Origin: an uncultured Acidimicrobiia bacterium | GTDB taxonomy: Bacteria; Actinomycetota; Acidimicrobiia; IMCC26256; CALEDW01 | Length of the DNA stretch: 8,699 nucleotides | Direction: 5' to 3' | NCBI GenBank assembly: GCA_937949585.1 | Contig: CALEDW010000254.1 | Coordinates: forward strand, 1 to 8,699 | Part shown: positions 1-6,000 of the stretch, piece by piece | Layout: every line of letters starts with the position of its first letter | Position numbering within the stretch: the first letter of the stretch is position 1 | Notes under the pieces: model-generated | What the model was told of the DNA's origin: nothing | What the model saw: only the letters and a program-made list of their open reading frames with translations | The model's database searches: none | Translations under genes and position numbers: made by a program

Positions 1-1718
1 TCGGTTCGGTGCTGGCGATGGGACTGCCCATCGGGGTGGCGATCGCCGGGATCGCCGCCGGGGTGAGCCTCATCGGACTGGCGTCCCTGGTGCTGCCCAT
101 GCCGGAGTTCACCTCGACGCTGGGGATCATGATCGGCCTCGGCGTGGGGATCGACTACGCGCTGTTCATCGTCACCCGGTACCGGGAGCTGATCCACGCC
201 GGCTGGCAGCCCTCCCGCGCCGCCGGCCGTGCCCTCGACACCGCCGGTCGGGCGGTCCTCTTCGCCGGCGTCACGGTCGTCGTGTCCCTGCTCGGCCTCG
301 TGGTCATCGGTCTCAGCTTCGTGCGGGGCCTGGCGATCGGCGCCGCCGCGGCGGTGGTGCTCACCCTCGCCGCATCCCTCACGCTGCTCCCCGCGCTGCT
401 GGGGGCGATCGGTTCGCGGCTGGAGTTGACCCGCCGGCGGGGGATCATCGCCGCCGGTCTCGTGGCCGCAGCACTGGTCGGGGCCGGGTTCCGGGTCCCG
501 ATCGGCGCGGTGACCCTGCCACTGGCCGGCGTGGTCCTGCTCGGAGCCCGCGTCGTCCCGTGGCTGCACCGGCCGTTACCGGCCCGGATCCCCCGGCCCC
601 GGGCGCAGACGGTCGCCTATCGCTGGAGCCGGTTCGTGCAGCGCCGGCCGGGAACCGTCGCCGCGGTCGGCTTGGCGGTGCTCGTGGTCGTGGCCCTGCC
701 GGTGCTCGGCCTTCGGCTCGGATTCTCCGACACCGGGAACCTGCCCCGGGAGACCAGCCCCCGGCGCGCCTACGACCTCATCGCCGAGGCGTTCGGTCCC
801 GGTGCGAACGGGCCGTTGATCGTGGTCGCCGATCTCACGTCCGCCTCTACGGCCGCCGACCGCAGCCGTCGCCTCGACACCGCGTTGCGCCGGACGCCGG
901 GCGTGGCGGCCGTGACGCGGCCGCGCACCGACCCGGACGGTCGGGTCGTGCAGTGGACGGTGGTGCCCGCCGGCGCCCCCCAGGACCGCGACACCGCCCG
1001 GCTGGTGCGGACGCTGCGGGAGGAGGTGATCCCCGGCGCCGTGCCCGCCGGGACGGGTGAGGTCTACGTCACCGGCCGAACCGCGGTGGGTGTCGATTTC
1101 TCCGACTACCTCGCGTCGCGGTTCTTCTGGTTCCTCGGCACCGTGCTCGGGCTGTCGTTCCTGTTGCTCAGCGTGGTGTTCCGCTCGCTGCTCGTCCCAC
1201 TGAAAGCGGTGGTGATGAACCTGCTCTCGCTGGGCGGCGCCTACGGGCTCGTGGTGGCCGTGTACCAGTGGGGCTGGGGCGCGTCGCTGGTCGGGGTCGG
1301 ACGCGCCGGGCCGATCGAGCCGTTCGTCCCCATGATGCTCTTCGCCATCACGTTCGGCCTGTCGATGGACTACGAAGTGTTCCTGCTCTCCCGGATGAAG
1401 GAGGAGTGGGACCGCACGGGCGACAACGCCGGGGCGGTCGCGGACGGGCTGGCCGCCACGGCCCGGGTGATCACCGCCGCGGCGGCGATCATGGTGGTGA
1501 TCTTCGGCTCCTTCCTGCTCGAGGACGACCGCGTGATCAAGGTGTTCGGCACAGGGCTGGCGGCGGCGATCCTCCTGGACGCAACCCTGGTCCGGTTGCT
1601 GCTGGTGCCGGCCACGATGGAGCTGCTCGGCGCCCGCAACTGGTGGTTCCCGTCGTGGCTCGACCGGAGGCTGCCTCGGATCCAGATCGAGGGGCGACCG
1701 GAGGCCGGTGCCACCTGA
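1..1718 (+). CDS. MMPL/RND-family membrane transporter, 5' truncated
   Basis: C-terminal part of an MmpL/YdfJ-type transporter, a proton-driven exporter of lipids or hydrophobic compounds in the cytoplasmic membrane. The reading frame is open from the window edge (first full codon at 3), so the true start and probably 150-200 N-terminal residues lie upstream. Numbering from the GTG at 9, both conserved proton-relay Asp-Tyr pairs of the family are visible: GIDYALF (D49-Y50) in the first MMPL domain and SMDYEVF (D454-Y455) in the second. A soluble periplasmic domain lies between them (about 235-365, from GFSDTGNLP to YVTGRTA). The C-terminal helix bundle spans about 370-540, ending in NWWFPSW. 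An unusual hydrophobic stretch at about 145-186 precedes WSRFVQRRP, where relatives usually have a short cytoplasmic linker. The substrate cannot be told from sequence. The neighbouring membrane glycosyltransferase is compatible with an envelope role. Family assignment is very secure. Confidence 0.95.
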   Translation, partial: GSVLAMGLPIGVAIAGIAAGVSLIGLASLVLPMPEFTSTLGIMIGLGVGIDYALFIVTRYRELIHAGWQPSRAAGRALDTAGRAVLFAGVTVVVSLLGLVVIGLSFVRGLAIGAAAAVVLTLAASLTLLPALLGAIGSRLELTRRRGIIAAGLVAAALVGAGFRVPIGAVTLPLAGVVLLGARVVPWLHRPLPARIPRPRAQTVAYRWSRFVQRRPGTVAAVGLAVLVVVALPVLGLRLGFSDTGNLPRETSPRRAYDLIAEAFGPGANGPLIVVADLTSASTAADRSRRLDTALRRTPGVAAVTRPRTDPDGRVVQWTVVPAGAPQDRDTARLVRTLREEVIPGAVPAGTGEVYVTGRTAVGVDFSDYLASRFFWFLGTVLGLSFLLLSVVFRSLLVPLKAVVMNLLSLGGAYGLVVAVYQWGWGASLVGVGRAGPIEPFVPMMLFAITFGLSMDYEVFLLSRMKEEWDRTGDNAGAVADGLAATARVITAAAAIMVVIFGSFLLEDDRVIKVFGTGLAAAILLDATLVRLLLVPATMELLGARNWWFPSWLDRRLPRIQIEGRPEAGAT

Positions 1719-1742
1719 GGACGCCGGTCGCGAGGCGTGGAC

Positions 1743-1759
1743 CGCGCCCGCCGGGCGCG
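1743..1759. repeat. 17-bp palindrome upstream of the glycosyltransferase promoter
   Basis: Perfect 8-bp arms (CGCGCCCG and CGGGCGCG) flank a single central C. As RNA this could form a 7-bp stem with a GCC loop. It lies 25 bp after the transporter stop codon and 4 bp before the TACGCT hexamer at 1764. It could therefore be a weak terminator-like hairpin for the upstream gene (no T-tract follows) or an operator overlapping the -35 zone. Chance is a real alternative at this GC content. Confidence 0.4.
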
Positions 1760-1763
1760 TCGC

Positions 1764-1769
1764 TACGCT
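1764..1769 (+). promoter_or_regulatory. -10 element (TACGCT) of a leaderless promoter
   Basis: TACGCT ends 6 bases before the GTG at 1776. That spacing would put transcription initiation at or next to the start codon, giving a leaderless mRNA. No purine-rich ribosome site precedes the GTG, which agrees with this. The same arrangement recurs at 3929 and 7751. No convincing -35 is visible. Predicted from pattern only. Confidence 0.55.
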
Positions 1770-1775
1770 CGTCGG

Positions 1776-3053
1776 GTGACGGACGGCGCGGCCGCGAGCG
1801 TGGTGACACCTGCCCGCCGGTCGGGTGCGGTCCGCGTCGCGCAGGCGTGCCGCCGGCGGCCGGCGGCGATGGTCGGGTGCGCCGTGGCGGGGGTGCAGGG
1901 GCTCGCCTCGGTGGCGCTGCGCTCACGGATCGGACCGCTCTACGAGGACGGCTGGGACTACCACCACCTGGCCGTCCGCCTCGTCGAGGCCCAGACGTTC
2001 GGGCCCCCGGCCGCGGGCCGGCCGCCCGGCTGGGTGTTCCTCCTCGCGGCGTGGTACCGCATCACCACGCCCGCTCCCAACGCCGGACTCGTGCTCAACG
2101 CCGTCCTCGCCGGCGCTGCCGCGGCGTCGGTCGTGGTGCTCGGGCGCCGTCTCCTCGACAGCCCGGGGTGGGCCGCCGCCGCCGGCCTCGCCTACGGCTG
2201 CTTCCCCTGGACCCTGCTCATCGGCGTCACGCTGTACGGCGAGACGCTGTTCAACCTGCTGCTCGTGCAGCTGGCGCTGCTCGTCGACCGTTCCTGGACA
2301 CCGCCGCCGACACCGGTGCGGGCGTGGTCGGCCGTCGGTGTCCTCACCGGGATCGGCGCGCTCGTCCGTCCCGTGATGCTGTTCTGGGCCCCCTGCGGTG
2401 CGGTGTTCGCGCTCCGGCGGGGCCGGGGGTGGCGCCCGGCGGCGGCCTTCGCGCTGGGGCTCATGGTCGCGATCGTCCCGTGGACGGTACGGAACCACCT
2501 GCGTCTCGGGGCGGTGGTCCCGATCACGAGCGTCGGCGGCAAGACGCTCGCGGTGGCGAACAACGATGTGGCCGGTGCCGGGCAGTCCGACGCCGGGCTC
2601 CCGACCGACGTCCCCGACGACGAACTGGGGCGCGACCGCGCCTACCAGCGCTTCGCCCTCCGCTGGATCCGGGAGCACCCCGCCGAGTTCACCATCCGCG
2701 CCGCACAGCGCATCGTCCGCACCTTCGACCCGGTGACCCGACTCAACAAGGACGTGGTCGGCCCGCCGGCCTTCCGGTGGGCGGTGCGGGCCCTCTGGAT
2801 GGGGCTGCTCGCGATCGTGGCGTGGGGTCTGCGGGGGCGCTGGCGCGGCCGGTGGGTGGTGCCGCTGAGCCTCACCGTGACGCAGGTCGCGCCTGCCGCG
2901 CTGTTCGGGGGCGGGTTCCGTTTCCTCGTCCCCGCGTTCCCGTTCCTGGCCATCTGGGGTGCCGCAGGCCTCCGCGACCTCTCGGCGGGCGCGCCGACGT
3001 CGGCGGCTACACCGAGCGGGGCGGGAACCGCACCGCCCCGTCGATCCGGATGA
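1776..3053 (+). CDS. GT-C fold membrane glycosyltransferase (ArnT/PMT-like, GT39-type)
   Basis: A 425-residue polytopic protein resembling polyprenyl-phosphate-sugar-dependent glycosyltransferases, which transfer a sugar from a lipid carrier to an acceptor at the outer face of the membrane. After a basic N-terminus, the first hydrophobic segment (about 31-48) leads to an acidic external loop, YEDGWDYHHL (56-65). This is where GT-C enzymes carry their catalytic acidic residue; E57 or D58 is the candidate. GRPPGW (81-86), VRP (197-199) and PWTVRNHLRLG (235-245) are typical of the family. Further helices span about 103-123, 132-150, 155-170, 184-212, 220-238, 338-352 and 362-400. The GTG at 1776 is preferred over an in-frame GTG at 1737 because TACGCT sits just upstream and the extra 13 residues are Arg-rich promoter-region translation. 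The low-complexity tail (about 402-425) overlaps the convergent dehydrogenase gene by 47 bp. Acceptor and donor are unknown. Confidence 0.85.
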   Translation: MTDGAAASVVTPARRSGAVRVAQACRRRPAAMVGCAVAGVQGLASVALRSRIGPLYEDGWDYHHLAVRLVEAQTFGPPAAGRPPGWVFLLAAWYRITTPAPNAGLVLNAVLAGAAAASVVVLGRRLLDSPGWAAAAGLAYGCFPWTLLIGVTLYGETLFNLLLVQLALLVDRSWTPPPTPVRAWSAVGVLTGIGALVRPVMLFWAPCGAVFALRRGRGWRPAAAFALGLMVAIVPWTVRNHLRLGAVVPITSVGGKTLAVANNDVAGAGQSDAGLPTDVPDDELGRDRAYQRFALRWIREHPAEFTIRAAQRIVRTFDPVTRLNKDVVGPPAFRWAVRALWMGLLAIVAWGLRGRWRGRWVVPLSLTVTQVAPAALFGGGFRFLVPAFPFLAIWGAAGLRDLSAGAPTSAATPSGAGTAPPRRSG

Positions 3054-3780
3054 CCTCTCCGTTGAGGTAGCGGTTGCGGACGATGTGCTCGACGAGCATC
3101 GCGAACTCGTCGGGCCGTCCCATCCGGGACGGGAACGGCACGATCCCCGAGAGCGCTTCCCGCATCTCCGCCGGCGCGAGGGCGAAGATCGGGGTGTCGA
3201 AGCTGCCCGGGGCGATCGTCATCACGCGGATGCCGAGCACCGCCAGGTCGCGGGCCATCGGCAGCGTCATCCCGACGACCCCGCCCTTCGAGGCGGCGTA
3301 GGCCACCTGGCCGATCTGGCCGTCGAAGGCGGCGATGGACGCCGTGTTGACCAGCACCCCCCGTTCGCCGTCGGCGTCGGGCTCGACGCTCGACATCGCG
3401 CCGGCCGCCAGACGGCACACGTTGAACGTGCCGATGAGGTTGAGTCGGATCACCCACTCGTAGCGCGCGAGGTCGTGGGGGGTGCCGTCGCGGTTGACGG
3501 TGCGCGCGGCCATGCCGCTGCCGGCGCAGTTGACGGCGATCCGCAGCGGCCCCATCCCGGCGGCGGCATCCACGGCCGCCCGCACCGACTCCTCGGAGGT
3601 CACGTCGGTCTGCACGAACCGGGCGCCGTCCCCGAGCGACCCGGCGACGGCCTCCCCACGACCGGCGTCCTTGTCGAGGATCACGACCCGGGCGCCCCCG
3701 GCGTGGAGGCGGCGAACCGTCGCCTCGCCGAGCCCCGAGGCCCCGCCGGTCACCAGGGCGACCGCACCGTCGAGCTCCAT
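3007..3780 (-). CDS. HSD10-like short-chain dehydrogenase (3-hydroxyacyl-CoA dehydrogenase type II)
   Basis: A 257-residue classical SDR, the usual length for the HSD17B10/type-II 3-hydroxyacyl-CoA dehydrogenase group, which oxidises 3-hydroxyacyl-CoA (including branched substrates) to 3-ketoacyl-CoA with NAD+. The cofactor motif TGGASGLG is at 11-18. D36 at the end of the second strand predicts NAD(H) over NADP(H). The structural motif NCAG is at 84-87. The Asn-Ser-Tyr-Lys tetrad is N114, S148, Y161, K165. NTASIAAFDGQIGQ and PGSFDTPIF are close to HSD10 signatures, and the C-terminus has the conserved YLNGEVIRIDGA. The ATG at 3780 is chosen because AGGAGG lies 5 bases upstream and the protein then begins MELDGAVALVTGG, as expected; the frame is open further upstream but encodes Pro/Arg-rich sequence. 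It is divergent from the acyl-CoA dehydrogenase at 3942, which suggests a shared acyl-CoA pathway. The exact substrate is inferred. Confidence 0.92.
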   Translation of the reverse strand: MELDGAVALVTGGASGLGEATVRRLHAGGARVVILDKDAGRGEAVAGSLGDGARFVQTDVTSEESVRAAVDAAAGMGPLRIAVNCAGSGMAARTVNRDGTPHDLARYEWVIRLNLIGTFNVCRLAAGAMSSVEPDADGERGVLVNTASIAAFDGQIGQVAYAASKGGVVGMTLPMARDLAVLGIRVMTIAPGSFDTPIFALAPAEMREALSGIVPFPSRMGRPDEFAMLVEHIVRNRYLNGEVIRIDGAVRFPPRSV

Positions 3781-3785
3781 CCCGT

Positions 3786-3791
3786 CCTCCT
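3786..3791 (-). promoter_or_regulatory. Shine-Dalgarno site AGGAGG fixing the SDR start
   Basis: The minus strand reads GGGAGGAGG across 3794-3786. The AGGAGG core is separated by 5 bases from the ATG at 3780. This is the strongest ribosome site in the window and selects the 257-residue form over upstream in-frame candidates such as the GTG at 3855. It contrasts with the leaderless starts of several + strand genes. Confidence 0.8.
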
Positions 3792-3826
3792 CCCGATCCC
3801 GGCTCCCCTGCGTCGCGCTCGGGCCA

Positions 3827-3848
3827 CCCGGCCCCCCGGGGGGCCGGG
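3827..3848. repeat. Perfect 22-bp GC palindrome in the divergent intergenic region
   Basis: The arms are 11 bp with no loop: CCCGGCCCCCC followed directly by its reverse complement. It lies 46 bp upstream of the SDR ATG, downstream of that gene's predicted -10 (3874-3869), so it would be in the SDR 5' leader. It is about 80 bp upstream of the dehydrogenase promoter. It could act as an operator, as a leader hairpin with a few unpaired central bases, or have no function. It uses only G and C, so chance is more likely than for a mixed palindrome. Confidence 0.5.
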
Positions 3849-3868
3849 CCCGCACGCGGCGGGCCGGG

Positions 3869-3874
3869 ACGCTA
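3869..3874 (-). promoter_or_regulatory. Candidate -10 element (TAGCGT) for the SDR gene
   Basis: The minus strand reads CGCTAGCGT here, the same nine bases found at the hydrolase promoter (7748-7756). Initiation 7-8 bases downstream would give a leader of about 80 nt before the ATG at 3780, containing the palindrome at 3827-3848 and the strong AGGAGG site. No clear -35 is visible. Predicted by similarity within the window. Confidence 0.45.
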
Positions 3875-3928
3875 GCGCCCGCCGGTCCCGTCCCACCGCT
3901 CGGCGGGGGTGGCGGCGGGCCGGTGTGC

Positions 3929-3934
3929 GAGACT
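3929..3934 (+). promoter_or_regulatory. Candidate -10 element (GAGACT) of the AidB-like operon
   Basis: GAGACT keeps the A at position 2 and T at position 6 of an actinobacterial -10. It ends 7 bases before the GTG at 3942, matching the leaderless layout at 1764 and 7751. No Shine-Dalgarno sequence precedes the GTG. As the first gene of a tight operon, this start would drive the genes through 7730. It is the weakest match to TAnnnT of the four promoters proposed here. Confidence 0.4.
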
Positions 3935-3941
3935 TGCACCC

Positions 3942-5669
3942 GTGACGCCCGACCCCCCCACGCCCGAGACGGCCCGCGCCGCCCTCGAGGCCTGGCGGGC
4001 GGCCGTGCCCCGGGATCCGTGGGGGCACGACGCCCTGGGCCGGGCCCTCGTCGACCGGGACCTCGCAGCCGACCGTCGGCGCGAGCTCCACGAGACGGCC
4101 CGGGCGTTCGGGAAGGCGGTCATCGAGGTGATCGGTCCCGCCGCGGTCCGCTACGAGCACCGGCTCCACCTGCCCGAGCCGGCCCGGTGGGACGGGCTCG
4201 GCCACCGGGTGGAGGCGGTCACCTTCGACCCTGCCTACCACCGGGCCGGCGCCGAGGTGTGGGCGAGCGGGGTCGTCGCCCTGGCCGGGGAACCCGGGCG
4301 CTCCTGCGAGCAGGCGGTCCTGCTCGGGCTGCTGTCGCTGGAAGGGGAAGCGGGTCATGCCTGCCCGGCGACCTGCACGATCGGCCTGGCCCGGGCGCTC
4401 CGTCGCCGGGCCACACCCGAGGTTCGGGACCGTTTCCTCCCTCCGCTGCTGGAGCGCGACCTCACCCGCGCCGAGCGGGCCTCCCAGTTCCTCACCGAGG
4501 TGCAGGGCGGCAGCGACGTCGGGGTCAACACCACCAACGCCGAACCGGAGGGTGCCGGGACGTGGCTGATCACCGGGGAGAAGTGGTTCTGCTCGGTCGC
4601 CGACGCCGAGCAGTTCCTGCTCACCGCCCGCGCCCCGGGTGCCCCACCCGGAACCCGGGGCCTGGGCTGCTTCGTGGTGCCCCGTACCCTGGAGGGCCGC
4701 CCCAACGGGTTCGCGCTCCGCCGGCTCAAGGAGAAGCTCGGGACCCGCGGCATGGCCTCGGCGGAGATCGACTTCGACGGGGCGCGGGCCTGGCCGGTCG
4801 GGCCGGTAGAGGAGGGGTTCCGGACTGCGGTGGGGATCGTGCTCAACACCAGCCGCTGGCTCACGGCGGTGGGCTCGGTGGGCATGATGCGCCGGGCCAC
4901 ACTGGAGGCGCAGGCCTACGCCGCGCACCGCGTGGCGTTCGGGAGGCGCATCGGCGAGTTCCCCGCCACGCAGGCCACCCTGGCCCGCATGGCCGCCGAG
5001 ACCCTCGCCGCGCAGGCCGCGGTGTGGAGGTTGACCCTGCTCGACGAACGCAGCGACCGGGAGGACGCGGCGCCCGACGAGCAGGCGCTCCACCGGCTCC
5101 TCGTGAACGCCTTGAAGCTGCACACCTCCCAGGTCGCGACCCGGGTGGTGCGGGACGCGATCGAGGTGCTCGGCGGTAACGGGACGATCGAGGACTTCAG
5201 CGTTCTGCCCCGGCTCTACCGCGACTGCATCGTCTACGAGTCGTGGGAGGGTACCCACAACGTGCTCGTGGCCCAGATCCTCCACGACTGCGGCCGGCTC
5301 GACCTCCTCGGTGCCTGCTCCCGCCACCTGGCGGCGCTGGGCCGGTCCGCCGGGCCGGAAGGTGCGGCGGCGGTCGGCCTCGGCGACCGGGCGATCCGTG
5401 CCCTCGGCGCGGCCGCCACCGACCCGCTGCCGGGCGCCGTCGCGGCCCGCCGCTGGCTCGAGGTGCTCGCCCGCACGCTCGGGGCGCTGGAGTTGTCGGT
5501 CCTGGCGGCCGCCCCCCCGGGATCCCCGCCCCGGGGCGAGGTCGAGCGGTGGCGGGCCGCGGCCGCCTGGCAGCTCGCCGAGGCGCGGGCGGTCGCCGAG
5601 CGGCCCGAACCCGGGGACGCGGAGCCGATCCTCGCCGCACCGGCGGCAGGCGCGGGCGCGTCGACGTGA
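3942..5669 (+). CDS. AidB-like acyl-CoA dehydrogenase family flavoprotein
   Basis: A 575-residue acyl-CoA dehydrogenase of the AidB class. These are FAD proteins longer than ordinary acyl-CoA dehydrogenases; E. coli AidB belongs to the adaptive response to alkylation, binds DNA and has weak isovaleryl-CoA dehydrogenase activity. AidB-type landmarks: an N-terminal segment with RYEHRL (70-75) and VTFDPAYH (93-100); TEVQGGSDV followed by NTT (185-198) at the FAD/substrate site; GEKWFCS (212-218); RLKEKLGTRGMAS (261-273); GMMRRA (314-319); EVLGGNG (408-414); LPRLYRD (422-428); and ESWEGTHN (433-440), whose E436 corresponds to the catalytic-base position. A helical C-terminal domain (about 450-555) ends in an Ala/Pro-rich tail. 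The GTG at 3942 is chosen from the -10 spacing; an upstream in-frame start at 3909 would lie inside the promoter. The stop overlaps the next gene in GTGA. Whether it acts in fatty-acid catabolism or in DNA protection cannot be decided from sequence. Confidence 0.9.
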   Translation: MTPDPPTPETARAALEAWRAAVPRDPWGHDALGRALVDRDLAADRRRELHETARAFGKAVIEVIGPAAVRYEHRLHLPEPARWDGLGHRVEAVTFDPAYHRAGAEVWASGVVALAGEPGRSCEQAVLLGLLSLEGEAGHACPATCTIGLARALRRRATPEVRDRFLPPLLERDLTRAERASQFLTEVQGGSDVGVNTTNAEPEGAGTWLITGEKWFCSVADAEQFLLTARAPGAPPGTRGLGCFVVPRTLEGRPNGFALRRLKEKLGTRGMASAEIDFDGARAWPVGPVEEGFRTAVGIVLNTSRWLTAVGSVGMMRRATLEAQAYAAHRVAFGRRIGEFPATQATLARMAAETLAAQAAVWRLTLLDERSDREDAAPDEQALHRLLVNALKLHTSQVATRVVRDAIEVLGGNGTIEDFSVLPRLYRDCIVYESWEGTHNVLVAQILHDCGRLDLLGACSRHLAALGRSAGPEGAAAVGLGDRAIRALGAAATDPLPGAVAARRWLEVLARTLGALELSVLAAAPPGSPPRGEVERWRAAAAWQLAEARAVAERPEPGDAEPILAAPAAGAGAST

Positions 5670-5989
5670 GCACCGGGACCGCACGCCGCCCCCGGCCCGG
5701 GCCGGGGTGCTCTGGTCGGACCCCGCGCACCCGGCTGCGCGACCCGCACCGGCCCCGGCACGGCTCGACCGTGGTCCCCGACGTCGCCGCCGCCCCGCCG
5801 GCGCTCACGACCGTGATCGCGTTGCCGGCGCGGACCTACCCCCACGGCGGCCTCGCCGCGGCCCGGGACGGCCGGGCCGTCTCCGCACCGTGCGCCCCGC
5901 TGCTCCGGGTGACGATCACGGCCGGGTCGGACAGCCTGGACGTGCGGGCGGCGCCCGTCGGCCCCGGCCCCCGTCGCGGCGCGTCCTGA
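5666..5989 (+). CDS. Small hypothetical protein (107 aa) between the AidB-like and TerC genes
   Basis: No family recognised. The frame begins with a GTG that overlaps the preceding stop in GTGA and ends 11 bases before the terC start. About 102 of 107 sense codons end in G or C, as expected for real coding in this genome. The first 35 or so residues are Arg/Pro-rich and basic. The rest reads like a small folded domain with alternating hydrophobic stretches (STVVPDVAAA, LTTVIALPARTYPHGG, LLRVTITAGSDSLDVRAAPV). There is no signal peptide, membrane helix or metal-binding motif. Another + frame is also open here and runs into terC, with good codon bias in its first third only, so a frameshifted or non-coding region cannot be excluded. 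Coupled position suggests cotranslation with its neighbours. Confidence 0.55.
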   Translation: MSTGTARRPRPGPGCSGRTPRTRLRDPHRPRHGSTVVPDVAAAPPALTTVIALPARTYPHGGLAAARDGRAVSAPCAPLLRVTITAGSDSLDVRAAPVGPGPRRGAS

Positions 5990-5990
5990 C

Positions 5991-5994
5991 GGAG
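5991..5994 (+). promoter_or_regulatory. Ribosome binding site (GGAG) for the TerC gene
   Basis: GGAG lies just after the stop of the small upstream gene and 6 bases before the GTG at 6001. It supports GTG 6001 as the TerC start even though the frame is open much further upstream. Confidence 0.6.
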
Positions 5995-6000
5995 CCGGCG

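Noticed and set aside
1737..1775. Earlier in-frame GTG start for the glycosyltransferase
   Set aside because: It would translate the palindrome and -10 region into an Arg-rich 13-residue extension. The GTG at 1776 lies at the expected leaderless position.
1268..3070. A 600-codon + strand open frame across the transporter/glycosyltransferase junction
   Set aside because: It is a frame shadow: low-complexity Arg/Gly/Ala sequence crossing two genes with clear family motifs in another frame.
3781..3939. N-terminal extension of the SDR by up to 53 residues
   Set aside because: The extension is Pro/Gly/Arg-rich, overlaps the divergent promoter, and is unnecessary because AGGAGG precedes the ATG at 3780, which begins a canonical SDR.
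3750..5684. A 644-codon open frame on the minus strand opposite the AidB-like gene
   Set aside because: It is Arg/Gly/Pro-rich with no recognisable domain and is explained by high-GC codon bias of the real gene on the other strand, which has full AidB-class motifs.
5670..6000. A manganese (yybP-ykoY-type) riboswitch ahead of the TerC gene
   Set aside because: I could not find the conserved paired core by eye, and the interval has strong codon bias as a coding frame, so I do not claim an RNA element. A covariance-model scan would settle it.
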